From assembly GCA_039621445.1 (NCBI GenBank), contig CP154956.1, positions 64,434,257 through 64,498,256 of the forward strand: 64,000 nt of DNA. The letters are read 5' to 3'. The stretch's first letter is position 1, and every line of letters starts with the position of its first letter. Of this stretch, positions 33,391 through 43,613 are shown piece after piece. The notes under the pieces are model-generated. The model saw only the letters and a list, made by a program, of their open reading frames with translations. It did no database searches and was not told the DNA's origin. Origin of the DNA: Euglena gracilis. Lineage: Eukaryota > Euglenida > Euglenophyceae > Euglenales. The position numbers were made by a program, and so were the translations under genes.

Positions 33391-33593
33391 GCCAGTTTTG
33401 GGCCAAGCCAGATGTCGTGGCTAGTTTTGGGCCAGATGTGGTGGCCAGTTTTGGGCCACAGGTGGTGGCCAGTTTTGGGCCACAGGTGGTGGCCAGTTTT
33501 GGGCCACGGGTCGTGGCCAGTTTTGGGCCACGGGTCGTGGCCAGTTTTGGGCCACGGGTCGTGGCCAGTTTTGGGCCACGAGTCGTGGCCAGA
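33391..33593 (+). repeat. 24-bp tandem repeat (about 8.5 units)
   Basis: The unit is CAGTTTTGGGCCACGGGTCG plus TGGC, with variants (ACAGGTGG, AGATGTGG). Because 24 is a multiple of three, it stays open in several frames: VVASFGPR on the plus strand and GPKLATTR on the minus strand. The upstream units are more diverged than the downstream ones. I see no start, splice context or domain that would make it a protein repeat. Confidence 0.85.
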
Positions 33594-34312
33594 AAAGGGT
33601 TCGGTTTGTTTTTTGTGGTGTTCACCTTGCTGATCTCCTGACCCCATTTTCAATTTTGGAAGTTGAATATTGGAATATAACCATTTTTTTTTGTAAGGGT
33701 TCCTTTTTGTAAAGGAAATGTGAAAAGAAAGGGAAGCCAACCATTTATGGACAATGTTCTTTCGGTTTGCGCTCGTTCCTAGCGGTCGACCGAGGATCGC
33801 CTGGCACCACACACACAAAGGGAGGGCCAACCAGTTAGGGACAGTGATGTTTTCTTCCGAGTCAGGAAACGTTTGCTTATGCCTAGCCATCGACTGCGAA
33901 GCGCCTGGGGCATAAATGACGGGGCAGCACTTATGTTCTGATGGTCTCGCCGTAACATTTTTGAAAAAACCGATGTAAAAAACTCCCTGGGTTTCTGACT
34001 GACGAGGATAAATGTCTGTTTTTTACGATTGACAAAAGTCGTCCTTTTCAACGACCGGAATGCTGGTGCTATGAGGTGCCTGCCCCTGGCACCCCCCGGT
34101 GGGGGGGCCCGACTAAGCACAATCCTGGTGCCCCCCCTCCAGTGAATGCACTAGCGAACTTGACTTAAGGGGTCGGGTTTGTTTGGTCCCAGCTGGATAT
34201 GTCTCAGGAGGTAGAGTTATGGGGAGGTCATGGAGGAGTCACGGGGGGGGGGGGAATGGCCTTTGGGGACTGAAAAACGGGTGATCCCGGACCCCCCCTG
34301 CCTAACCCAACG

Positions 34313-34336
34313 GTGAACTTCACCGGTGAAGTTCAC
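34313..34336. repeat. 24-bp palindrome, GAACTTCACCGGTGAAGTTC core, second copy
   Basis: Identical core to 28380-28403, followed by CACAAGAGCACTTTTTTGGC and AATGACATCCTGCGCAAGTT. The latter recurs almost unchanged after the third copy (36485-36540). Confidence 0.75.
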
Positions 34337-34390
34337 CACAAGAGCACTTTTTTGGCCAGAAATGGCCAAAAAAATGACATCCTGCGCAAG

Positions 34391-34574
34391 TTTTCGGAAG
34401 GCAATGCCACGTGCTGTTTTGGAAGAGGTGGCTGAATCACGTGGATCACAAATTATCTGGGATGACAAATTTTATTCCAGTGCTCCACCTGCAGTTGGCA
34501 CGCTAATGATCCAAGACAAAGCATGCACCAAGCTCTTCAGGCTACCGAACCGGAAGCCTGTTCCAGCCGTGAAC
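34391..34574 (+). pseudogene. Exon-like coding remnant, cut by a hairpin element
   Basis: An open, protein-like stretch: KAMPRAVLEEVAES, QIIWDDKFYSS, VGTLMIQDKACTKLFRLPN, RKPVPAVN. It ends where the TTATTGTCC element (34575-34750) begins. Composition is less GC-rich than the host genes, like the other remnants on this strand. It is probably part of a transposon-encoded protein; not identified. Confidence 0.4.
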
Positions 34575-34750
34575 TACCCCCCCCCCCTTATTGTCCCACC
34601 GACCTCTCCCCGGGAGGCCCGACCGGACAATAAGGGGGGGGGACAATAAGGGGGTACCAAAGGAATTTCATTGGCCGGGCCAAAAAATCCCCCGTCGGCC
34701 GGGGCCGAGGGACAATAAGGGGGGGACAACAAGGGGGGGGGGGGTGGTAA
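34575..34750 (+). mobile_element. TTATTGTCC hairpin element, copy C
   Basis: Nearly the same sequence as copy B: TTATTGTCCCACCGACCTC, GGACAATAAGGGGG, GGTACCAAAGGAATTTCATT, GGCCGGGGCCGAGGGACAAT, ending GGGGTGGTAA. It separates two coding remnants. Confidence 0.8.
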
Positions 34751-34839
34751 CGGCACGGAAATGTGTCGTTTGTGGAGACCGTGTTTGTGATGGCTGCTTC
34801 CCAGACCACTCAACCGTTGTGTGCCCGACCTAGACTGCA
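34751..34839 (+). pseudogene. Cys-rich zinc-finger-like C-terminal remnant
   Basis: The frame reads ARKCVVCGDRVCDGCFPDH then STVVCPT and stop. The spacing C-x2-C-x4-C-x2-C with a following His and Cys resembles the cysteine-rich C-terminal domain of piggyBac-type transposases, or a treble-clef finger. Whether it belongs with the remnant at 34391-34574 is an inference from their order. Only about 30 residues are visible, so the family is not established. Confidence 0.35.
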
Positions 34840-35604
34840 GACAGTGTTCGTGGCCATTCGGGCATCTTGCTTTTTTGCTGCATCTCAATACTCCTTGCAT
34901 TCAAGAACAGTCCCCCTTGAAATTGGACATTCTAAAGGGTGTAGGAAAGGTACGGGGTGAAAAAATGACGGGAAAAAAGGTTTCCCATCATTTTTGTTTC
35001 CCGTCATTTTTGTCCGGACTGAATAACCGGCGTGCACCTTTTATGTACATGGTGCTCCGGTGGGCCAGAAATGTACATTCCACGTCGTCCTGAGGGGACT
35101 CAGTGGGGCGTTCTATGTAAAAAATTTTACAAAGAGTTCTAAGAAGGCGTGTCGATGTTACAAACGAATGCATGTGAGTGTGCTTGTGCGGGTGTGGGAG
35201 AGAAGGTCAAAGGGAAATGAGTAAAGCTCTCTTCAATGTAGGACGTCCCTTGTCCTGTCCTCGGTAAGGTTTGTGACTTCTCCTTCTCCTTCCGTCCGTT
35301 GACCGCTCTGGCGCGCGCGCGCGCGTGTGTGTCTCCGTGTGTGAAAGAATGGATGAGGTGGATTCCATTCTTATCGCCTGGTGGTTCGCGAGGCAGCGGG
35401 TTGGAATGCTTGCCATGATTTCAACTTGAGTCGAACCCCTGTCAGAATTGAGGAAGAGCTGACCGGATGGAATCTTTTGTATAAATGATAATACTGAGGG
35501 TGAAAGAATAAAAATAGACTCCTTTTGGAACATAATACTCCCATTTTCAAATTTTCTCTCCATTCTAGGGCATCACTCAACTCTCTCCCACTCCTTTCTT
35601 TCAG

Positions 35605-35776
35605 GAGACATGGACAGCACTGTCCTTACTGGTGTGCCTTCTTGCCCTGAAATCCCTCAACCAAATGTCGCTCAGTTTTTCAAAAGATCACATCGCTTTT
35701 TTGGGTTGGGAATGCAATATTCTGTTGAAAAATGCTGGAAAATTATTCTGTTGTGGCATTGGAAGGCACAACCCTG
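35605..35776 (+). pseudogene. Exon-like remnant, unidentified
   Basis: After a ttctttcag acceptor, the frame reads DMDSTVLTGVPSCPEIPQPN, VAQFFKRSHRFFGLGMQY, SVEKCWKIILLWHWKAQP and stop. It has no recognisable domain and no clear donor. It is part of a plus-strand series of such pieces between 32.1 and 37.7 kb. Confidence 0.3.
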
Positions 35777-35955
35777 ACGAAGCACGGTTTTTGATGGTTG
35801 GTCAAGCCGACAAGTTGACTGACCACAAGGGAGATCAGGCAGCAACTTTTGGGATTTTGGACCGCTCTCCCCCCCCTGGGTGGTTCACCGTTTGAAAGTT
35901 CACTGGGGGGCCCTGGACCCCCTCCCCCCCCTCTGCCCAGAACAAGGTAGGATGG

Positions 35956-36440
35956 TTAATCGAAAAACGGTTAATCGCTTGCGACCCCCCAATTAATCGT
36001 TCGTTTGTGGGGGGGACAATTAACCATGGTTAATCGAAAAACGGTTAATCGCTTGTGACCCCCCCCAATTAATCGCTCCTTTTTGATTGTCGGAAGAAGA
36101 AATGTCCTGGGATTGGGAACATTTCTTTGAGGAAGATGGCAAGGTAGTGTGCTATGCCAATGTGGATGAAAAATTCTTTCAAAAAGCATGTTGGTGTTAA
36201 ATCTAGAACTCTGTTTTTGATACCACATTTTCTGGATGCCAATTTTTGGGAATCCTTGGCCTATTGTGGAGCGAGGAAGTTTGCCAGAAAGGCAAATGAC
36301 TTTTTTTTCTGGCAAGAAATTATCCAATGGCAGTTAATCGAAATTAATCGAGGGAAAGGCACGGTTAATCGAAAATTGGTTAATCGACTCCCGACCCACA
36401 ATTAACCATGGTTAATTGCTTGACCTGAAAAATGACGGTT
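35956..36440. repeat. GGTTAATCG repeats
   Basis: Units such as GGTTAATCGAAAAACGGTTA, CAATTAATCG and CGATTAACC-like elements occur at 35956-36080 and 36332-36440, on both strands, so the flanks can pair. They bracket the short exon-like piece at 36101-36205. Confidence 0.65.
36101..36205 (+). pseudogene. Possible BED-finger-like remnant
   Basis: The frame reads MSWDWEHFFEEDGKVVCYAN then VDEKFFQKACWC and stop. The W-x2-F...C pattern is reminiscent of the start of a BED zinc finger of hAT transposases, but the second Cys and His pair is not in place. Treat as a guess. Confidence 0.2.
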
Positions 36441-37497
36441 AATTGCCCAACCCTGTGGTGAACTTCACAGTGAAGTTCACCACAAAGCACCTTTTTTGGC
36501 CAGAAATGCCAAAAAAGACATCCTGGGCAAGTTTTCGGAAATTTCAATAAAAATCCATGAACGTTCAATCTCAAAAAAAAACAATTTTGAGAGGAAAAGG
36601 AGCCCCAATGGTCACTTGGCCATCACTCCCTTTGAAAAATATTTTTATTTTTCAAAAAAATTTCGTGAAGTGAAATGAGGGGTGGGTGGGTGCTTTTGGG
36701 TTCCTGCCCCTGGCAGGCACACCCCTGGGGGGGTGGGGGTCCGGCGGGGACCCAGAAAATTTTCATTGAAAATGGCCTTTTCCGGGCCCCCGGCACCTTC
36801 GGCGCTGGGGTTGGAGGGGGGTGCCTGCTATGGGCAGGCACCCCCTAAAACCCAACCCCGGGTGCTATGGGGTGCATGTAGGGTATGTATGGGGTGTATG
36901 GGGTGGGTGCCTGTAGCACCCACCCCTCCCCCGTGGGGTAGGATGCCCCCCCCCCGACTCAGTCCCTATGTTGTTCAAGTTTTTGCAATCACTCACCCCC
37001 TCAAACAAAGTATCCCCCACCCCAAAGTGGCCAAAATTTTTTGGCAGGGCCCATCAAAATCAGAAATCAAAAAAGATAAAAAAAACAAAAACAATGATGG
37101 CAGGGACCTGCCATGCTTCACAGAACAGCCCCAAAAAGAGGCAGTGTCCCAAAATTTTTGCACATTGACCCTGGGTTGGGGTTTTGGAGGCATTTGGGTG
37201 GGTTTTGGGTCATTTTTGCATGATATTTCAACAAAAATGGGGGGGGGGGCTAAAAACTTTGGGGTCAAATCATTGTTGGTTGCCAGCAACTAGTTGGCCC
37301 GACAACCAATGGTCGCTTGTGACGATTTTCTAGCCACTGGTCGCCAGCAGCCAACCGAAATTTCCTGCTTGGGCCAGGCCAGGGTTTGGGGGGGCACAGA
37401 AGAAGCCTGTTTTGAAAAATTCACCTGTCCAGGATATGGACTGAATACGAGAAAGCAGTGCGCATGTTGCTTTGCCCTCTTTTTTTTGTCACAGGAC

Positions 37498-37640
37498 ATT
37501 ACCGCTGGTTGATCGTGGCTGGTCTTGCTCTGGCATTGCCATCCGTTGTTTTTACCTTTGCAGCAGCAGGCAGGGAGGCCTTTCCCTTTTACCCTTTGCT
37601 TCACCAAAAGGCTGGGCCGTTTCATTTTTTTTTTTAGGAA
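37498..37640 (+). pseudogene. Exon-like remnant with a transmembrane segment
   Basis: The frame reads HYRWLIVAGLALALPSVVFT followed by FAAAGREAFPFYPLLHQK. This is one clear hydrophobic helix after a tttgtcacag acceptor. A GCCGGTT hairpin follows at once (37636-37722). The arrangement resembles the membrane-type exon of the long-arm element at 46.2-50.6 kb, so this may be a broken relative. Confidence 0.3.
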
Positions 37641-39060
37641 CGCTGGTTCTGTCCGTGAGAAAGGGGTGGGGAACGCCGGTTCTGTCCAAAACCCGGCGTC
37701 CCTAACGCCGGTTCTGTCATCAATAAAACCCCCCAAAATGGCCCAAATGGCCTGATATGACCGTTTTAACCATGTAGTAGAATTTTATGTGCCATTTAGG
37801 GACGACTGGGGTGGATATTCAATTTTGGTGAAAATTGGTGCTATTTTGGAATAAGAGCACCATGCAGCGTGCAGCTGGCCGTCTGTTGAAAAGAGGTTTC
37901 AATTGAAGGGTAACTTGGTACCCCGACGTTGCACGCAGCCAGAGATGCGCCCGCGATCGTCGGATCGGCCAGAATCAGAGTCGAAATTTGTCATAATTTT
38001 CGGTGGTGTTTGGTTTAAAAACGTGTTCAGCCCGCCAAATGCCTGCCCTGAAATTCGTGGTCATGAACACGTTTTCCATGAGGGCATTTGTGGCAATGAC
38101 ACGTTTTCCATTGAAACCGTGTATTGGGGCTCTGGCTTCACGCCCGAACCGGCGTTCTGGACGCCGGTTCGGCGCAGAAATTTTTGCGCCGAACCGGCGT
38201 CCAGAACGCCGGTTCGGGCGGGAAGACGGCGTCCAAGGGACCGAAAATAAAAAGTGCCAAAAAGTGTTCAAAATGGTTAGTAGACACGTGACAATCACAT
38301 CTGGGCAGTTTTGGGGGGGGGTATTTGGCCAGATATTGGGTATTTTGTGCAACAATTTCCATTTGGCCAAATTTGGGGAATTTTTGAAATAGAGTACCAT
38401 GCAGCACGGCTGAAATCCAAGGCCATCTGCTGAAAGCCCTTGAGAAGAGCTTTCGATCAATGGGCAACATGGCTGGTGAAACATAGGAATTTCGACTTTG
38501 AAAACAGGGTCGGAAAATGCGATCGCCGATTTTCAGAGTGCTCTGCAGTGTACCTGAGTTCTGAGGGTACCAAGCGAAAGGTCTTGGGGAGAGCTTTCGA
38601 TTGATATGCTGTATGGCACCTGAGGTGTGGGATTTCACAAATTAAGATGTCAAAATTTCGAATACACGATCGCTGAAAACAAGCGCTGTGTGCATAATGG
38701 CTGAATCCTGTGGCCAACTGTCAAAAGCCCTTGAGAAGAGCTTTCGATTGATGGGTAACATGGCCAGACCTGTGAAAACTTCAATTGGCCGATCGGCATG
38801 CCATGTGCCCAAAGGAGCCCAAAAATGCTCCAAAATGTTTGAAAAATGGGTATTTAGGGCGAAATTGGCCGTGATTCCTTGAACGCCGGTTCGGGCGTGA
38901 AGCCAGAGCCCCTAATCCACGGTTTCAACAACTGTGTCCAGAACGCCGGTTCGGGCGTGAAGCCGTGTTCCAGAACACCGGTTCGGGCTGCCGCCCGAAC
39001 CGGCGTTCTGGAACACGGCTTCACGCCCGAACCGGCGTTCTGGACACAGTTTTCGTATCA
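37636..39060. repeat. GCCGGTT hairpins and a partial copy of the 960-bp arm
   Basis: Hairpins are at 37638-37722 (GGTTCTGTCC flavour), 38145-38226 and 38880-39052 (GGTTCGGGCG flavour). Between them, 37860-38000 matches the arms of the 46.2-50.6 kb element: GTCTGTTGAAAAGAG, GGGTAACTTGGTACCC, CGATCGTCGGATCGGCCAGA. Segments at 38395-38600 and 38695-38770 (GAAGAGCTTTCGAT) are further diverged pieces. This is a decayed relative of that element. Confidence 0.65.
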
Positions 39061-39313
39061 AAGGCATCTGTGTTCAGGCACATTTTCCATTAAGGCATCT
39101 GTGGTCAGCGCACGTTTTCCATTAGGGCATCTGTGGCAACCCCGAGCAAGAAGCAAAAATCGCTATCATGAAAAATCGGCGAGTGGTTGAGAGGCCGAGG
39201 TGGTCCTCAACGAGTGAGGCGGGTCGGGGGCACTCTACAACACAACAGAAGGCTAGACGTTGCCTTGGAGCACTCCGACACAGAGTGGCGGACATCACGG
39301 AACACGACACGCT

Positions 39314-39846
39314 TTACACAAAAAAGAGCCATACTTTGGTGGCCGCCGCAAATCTTGGCAATGAAAATGATATGCCAAACCGCACTACTCCCTCGGTTGT
39401 TGTTTTGCGGAATGCCCGAGCGACGGCATTCACGTATGTATGAAAAGAGGTTGCCGAACGATTCCCTGAAACGAACAAAGTTCCCGACTGCTGCTCACGT
39501 TGAGCCACACATTGTTCAATGACGCTCGCCTCATCGAACAACAGGCTGGGTTCCAGCTCCCATCCCGTCCAGGCAACAAAGAAAGCATGCAGCTCAGGAT
39601 AAGAGGCTTGCCGATGTTGACACAGTTTGGCGAACTCCAAACAGTTGGCAACACCAGCAAGCTCTGCACCTACGGAGCCGGACTTTTTCTTTGTGTTGCC
39701 CTGTGCCAGCAAGGTGCCATGAAGGGGGTCAACCTTCGGCTTCTTGGCATCTTGCTGGTATACCGCGAGAGCAGCCAGGAACAGTTCCGTCCTAGGGGGA
39801 GGTGGCAAAAGACCATTCACAAAGTTTGCCGTGCGTTTAGCCATAG
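39314..39846 (-). pseudogene. Left copy of the palindrome gene, internally deleted
   Basis: It starts MAKRTANFVNGLLPPPPRTE and is nearly identical to the first 155 residues of the right copy (40516-41208), with a few changes (SVGAELAG for TLGAELAA; YPELHAFF for YPELDAFF). After RKTTTEGV it lacks the Ser/Arg/Glu-rich and tryptophan-rich C-terminal part. It passes through a short shifted segment to the shared end that reads KVWLFFV. I read it as the decayed copy. Confidence 0.65.
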
Positions 39847-40319
39847 TGGGAGGGCTGCGGAAAAAGGGGGGGGGGTGACACGTTTTCAATGAGGGCATTT
39901 GTGGCAATGACACGTTTTCCATTAAGGCATCTGTGGTCAGGCACGTTTTCCATTAAGGCATCTGTGTTCAGGCACGTTTTCCATTAGGGCGCCGTTTTTT
40001 GGGTCCGAATTTCACAAATTCGCGTTTTTGACCCCTTGCGTGAATCATGACCACGAATTTCAGGGCAGGCATTTGGCGGGCTCTGAAAACGTTTTTAAAC
40101 AAATTGTGGCTGAGCCCAGATTTCAGCCTGAAAACGTGTTCAGCCAGGGGCCCCCGAAGGGGGCCCCTGAACACGTTTTCAGGCTGAAATCTGGGCTCAG
40201 CCACAATTTGTTTAAAAACGTTTTCAGAGCCCGCCAAATGCCTGCCCTGAAATTCGTGGTCATGATTCACGCAAGGGGTCAAAAACGCGAATTTGTGAAA
40301 TTCGGACCCAAAAAACGAT

Positions 40320-40470
40320 GCCCTCACTGAAAACGTGCCTGAACACAGATGCCGTCACTGAAAACGTGTCATTGCCACAAATGCCGTCACTGAAAACGTG
40401 TCCTTGCCACAGATGCCGTCACTGAAAACGTGTCATTGCCACAAATGCTGTCACTGAAAACGTGTCACCC
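40320..40470 (+). repeat. 32-bp tandem repeats, ACTGAAAACGTGTC type
   Basis: About 4.5 units of a 32-bp motif with parts ATGCCGTCACTGAAAACGTG and TCATTGCCACAA. They lie between the palindrome centre and the right gene copy. Inverted, more diverged units are at 39880-39990 and 39058-39143, and further direct units at 41363-41522. They are contiguous without unique spacers. Confidence 0.85.
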
Positions 40471-40515
40471 CACCCTTTTTTTTTTTTTTTTTTTTTTTTT
40501 TGCAGCCCTGCCAAT

Positions 40516-41208
40516 ATGGCTAAACGCACGGCAAACTTTGTGAATGGTCTTTTGCCACCTCCCCCTAGGACGGAACTGTTCCTGGCTGCTCTTGCGGTAT
40601 ACCAGCAAGATGCCAAGAAGCCGAAGGTTGACCCCCTTCATGGCACCTTGCTGGCACAGGGCAATACAAAGAAAAAGTCCGGCACCCTGGGTGCAGAGCT
40701 TGCTGCTGTTGCCAACTGTTTGGAGTTCGCCAAACTGTGTCAACATCGGCAAGCCTGTTATCCTGAGCTGGATGCTTTCTTTGTTGCCTGGACGGGATGG
40801 GAGCTGGAACCCAGCCTGTTGTTCGATGAGGCGAGCGTCATCGAACAATGTGTGGCTCAACGTGAGCAGCAGTCGGGAACTTTGTTCGTTTCAGGGAATC
40901 GTTCGGCAACCTCTTTTCAGACATACGTGAATGCCGTCGCTCGGGCATTCCGCAAAACAACCACCGAGGGAGTAGGTTTGCCCTCCTCAGAGCGCCAATT
41001 CCTCCAGTTCAACGAGATTTTTTCGCGTTCCCTGGAGCGCGAACGCGCGCGGAAGGCAGTGTCAACGGCGGTTCGGCCTCCAGCAGACGTGTTGCAGCCT
41101 GAAGAGTTGGACCAGTTGCTGAAGGGGGTGAACTGGTCCAACGCTTATGATTTGTGGCGGCCACCAAAGTATGGCTCTTTTTTGTGTAAAGCCTGTCGTG
41201 TGCCGTGA
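40516..41208 (+). CDS. Unidentified protein of the palindromic element, intact copy
   Basis: About 230 aa from the ATG at 40516 to the TGA at 41206. It follows a 22-base T tract and a tgcag acceptor (40505), so an upstream exon is possible. N-terminus MAKRTANFVNGLLPPPPRTE. The middle is helical with FAKLCQHRQACYPELDAFFV, AWTGWELEPSLLFDEAS and SFQTYVNAVARAFRKTT. The C-terminus is charged (RSLERERARKAVSTA) and then reads ELDQLLKGVNWSNAYDLW. The layout could suit an N-terminal DNA-binding region of a recombinase or a capsid-like protein, but I see no catalytic motif. Duplication inside a palindrome points to a selfish element, not a host gene. Confidence 0.6.
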   Translation: MAKRTANFVNGLLPPPPRTELFLAALAVYQQDAKKPKVDPLHGTLLAQGNTKKKSGTLGAELAAVANCLEFAKLCQHRQACYPELDAFFVAWTGWELEPSLLFDEASVIEQCVAQREQQSGTLFVSGNRSATSFQTYVNAVARAFRKTTTEGVGLPSSERQFLQFNEIFSRSLERERARKAVSTAVRPPADVLQPEELDQLLKGVNWSNAYDLWRPPKYGSFLCKACRVP

Positions 41209-41362
41209 TTTTCGTCCCTTCCCTGTCCTTGTGCCAAGGCAACCAAGCCTTCTTGTTGTCGTGTTGTAGAGTGCCCCCGACCCGCCTCACCTGTTGAGGA
41301 CCACCCGGCCTCTCAACCGCACTCCGATTTTTCATGATAGCGTTTTTTGCTTTTTACTCAGG

Positions 41363-41522
41363 GTTGCCACAAATGCCCTCATTGAAAACGTGTCATTGCC
41401 ACAAATGCCGTCACTGAAAACGTGTCCTTGCCACAGATGCCGTCACTGAAAACGTGTCATTGCCACAAATGCCGTCACTGAAAACGTGTCATTGCCACAA
41501 ATGCCGTCATTGAAAACGTGTT
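41363..41522 (+). repeat. 32-bp tandem repeats, outer right block
   Basis: Five units of the 32-bp ATGCCGTCACTGAAAACGTG / TCATTGCCACAA motif, immediately outside the palindrome and leading into a further hairpin (41551-41722). Confidence 0.85.
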
Positions 41523-41550
41523 CATGACCACGAATTTCAGGGCAGGCATT

Positions 41551-41722
41551 TGTGTGGTTCATCATGATTTACTACACACAAATTGTGGCTGAGCCCAGAT
41601 TTCAGCCTGAAAACGTGTTCAGGGGGCCCCCTTCGGGGCCCCCCTCCTGAACACATTTTCAGGCTGAAATCTGGGCTCAGCCACAATTTGTGTGTAGTAA
41701 ATCATGATGAACCACACAGAAA
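41551..41722. repeat. Second GCCCAGATTTCAGCC hairpin
   Basis: A near-perfect inverted repeat with arms of about 80 bp. It starts TGTGTGGTTCATCATGATTT, has the centre GGGGGCCCCCTTCGGGGCCC, and ends AAATCATGATGAACCACACA. The core AATTGTGGCTGAGCCCAGAT is shared with the centre of the 39.1-41.4 kb palindrome, so the two hairpins have a common origin. Confidence 0.85.
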
Positions 41723-42079
41723 CGAGTTTTCTCTTCAAATCGACGACGTGGTGATCCAGGGGGGTCAAGAATTGTTAAATTAGGATTTCCCTGTTACAGG
41801 AAACAAGAGCACTGTGCAGCGTGGGCCGCCGGGGAGGGTGGGGGGCTGGGAACTGCAGAACGACAAATTTTGGCAAGTGAATCCCCCCTGGAGACTGGGG
41901 GGGGGGGGGCTGTGACACGAGCTGTTTTGAGGCGGGGTCTAGCCGAGGCGGCGCAGCCGCGCCGCCGGCCAAATTTTGGCCCTTTTTTCGAAAAAATTTG
42001 AAATTCACCTTTTCACGTTTTAATCAGCGATTTTCAGAGACTCTCGCCGGGTTGGGATGGCAATTTTTTAGGATAAACC

Positions 42080-42560
42080 CCACCCAAATAATACCCCCCC
42101 CCCAAATAATACCCCCCCACCCCCCTCGGGCCGGGACTTCGGGCGAAAAAATAATACCCCCCCCCCCTGGATTTTGGGCCGAAGGCCCGGATTTTGACCT
42201 GAAAATGTAAAAATCACAGTTTCTGACAACAATTACGAAAAAAATCGATTTTTCTGGATCATCTGACCTCCAAAAAATGGTAAGTTTCATAAGAAAGTAC
42301 AAAAAATGACCCCAAGGGGGGGTTTTGGCACTATTTTGGGTCCTACGGGACTTCGAAAAATTTCGAAAATTTTGGAGAAATAATGCCCCCCCAATAATAC
42401 CCCCCCCCCCTCAGGCTGGGACTTCGGACGAAAAAATAACACCACCCCCCCTTTATTTGAGCACACCCGCACGCCAACGGACCCCCCAAATGCTCAAATA
42501 AGGGGGGGGTCAAATAAAGGGGGGGCACCCCGGGGGGTATCATTTGGGGGGGGTTTACCC
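42080..42560. repeat. AATAATACCCC hairpin cluster, second large copy
   Basis: CCAAATAATACCCCCC units, a GGGCCGAAGGCCCGGATTTT segment, and GCTCAAATAAGGGGGGG with CCCTTTATTTGAGCACACC inverted repeats (42445-42530; again at 42780-42838). Segments are shared with 20270-20695. Confidence 0.6.
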
Positions 42561-43000
42561 TCACCCCACCCCCTCAAAGTGTCCCCCCCCTCAAAGTGGC
42601 CAATTTTTTTTTGGCAAATTTTGGTTTACCCCCCCTCAAAGTGGTCAGTTCCTTTGGCGCCAAAGGCGCCGAAAGCCAAAATTCGAACCTCCCCCCAAAG
42701 TGTCCCCCCTCCCAGAGTGGCCATTTTGAGGTCCCATGACGCCCAGAGGGTGGCCACTTTGAGGGGGGGTGAGGGTACCCCCCCCCTTTATTTGAGCACA
42801 CCCACGGGCCAAAGGACCCCCCAAATGCTCAAATAACGTTCTGAGACACGGCTTCACGCCCGAACTGGCATTCTGGACACAGTTGTTGAAACCGTGGAAT
42901 AGGGGCTCTGGATTTTTGGGGAAGACCCCTGAGGGTCCTTACACAAAAACCTGTGCCCAATGTGGGATGGTGTGAAATGGATTGGTCAGTTTTTTTTCAG

Positions 43001-43072
43001 CCGCGTGAGGTTCACTCTCTCACTGTCAACGCCGGATCTGGCTCCAGGGTTCCACATCAGGAGGGTGTACGG
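43001..43072 (+). other. Isolated exon-like segment
   Basis: After a tttttttcag acceptor, the frame reads PREVHSLTVNAGSGSRVPHQ and meets a GTGTAC donor-like site. It has no partner exon that I can link, and no recognised family. Confidence 0.2.
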
Positions 43073-43613
43073 GGTTCAGGTGGGGTCCGCCCCACAGGGG
43101 CAGGCTTCTTTTTAACCCCAGTCCCCCACCCATCAGCCCGGCGCAGGACCCTCATTGGGGAGGGGGTAGAAATCGGGCTATCTGAGGGCGTTTCCCAAAA
43201 TTTTCGGCGCTTTGCGCCAAAACCCACCCGCCGGGGGGGGGGGTCAGCCCTGGACCCCCCCCCCCCGGGTGGTCGTTTAAAAAGAAGTCCGGGCAAACAC
43301 CCCACAACCCCACCTGCCAGGGGGGTTCGGACCAACCTCGGGGGGACCCCTCGAGAAGGTCAAGTTTCTCCTTCCGGCGCTTCGCACCGAAAATTTTTGC
43401 ATTTGTGAAAAAAAATTGCCCAAAAAGTGCCCAAAATGGCACTTTTGGTCGCTTTGGGGGGACAGGAATTTTCGGGGGGTAGATCTGGCCTGGGGGGGGG
43501 GTAGTGGGCCGACCCTAGGGTCGGCCAACTACGACCCTGGGTCGCCAGGGTCGCTAAGGTCGAGTGGGCCGACCCTAGGGGGGTGTCGTCCCCGTGACCA
43601 CCCCCCGTGACCC

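Larger units (their letters stand above)
39130..41372. mobile_element. 2.2 kb palindrome carrying two opposed copies of one gene
   Basis: The sequence reads nearly the same on both strands about a centre at 40157 (GGGGCCCCCGAAGGGGGCCC). The innermost 160 bp per arm are almost perfect. Further out come inverted 32-bp repeats, then opposed copies of a coding region (39314-39846 minus, 40516-41208 plus). Outermost is a conserved segment (CGCTATCATGAAAAATCGG at 39157; its complement ends near 41343). The arms are unequal because the left gene copy has an internal deletion. No duplication or known transposase was found. Confidence 0.8.

Noticed and set aside
39170-39260. tRNA-like start (GAGTGGTTGAGAGGCC) at the outer edge of the palindrome
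   Set aside because: No acceptor stem, anticodon loop or T-loop follows at the right distance; at most a tRNA-derived scrap.
40320-41522. CRISPR-like array of 32-bp repeats
   Set aside because: The units are contiguous with no unique spacers, occur in both orientations around a palindrome, and the genome is eukaryotic.
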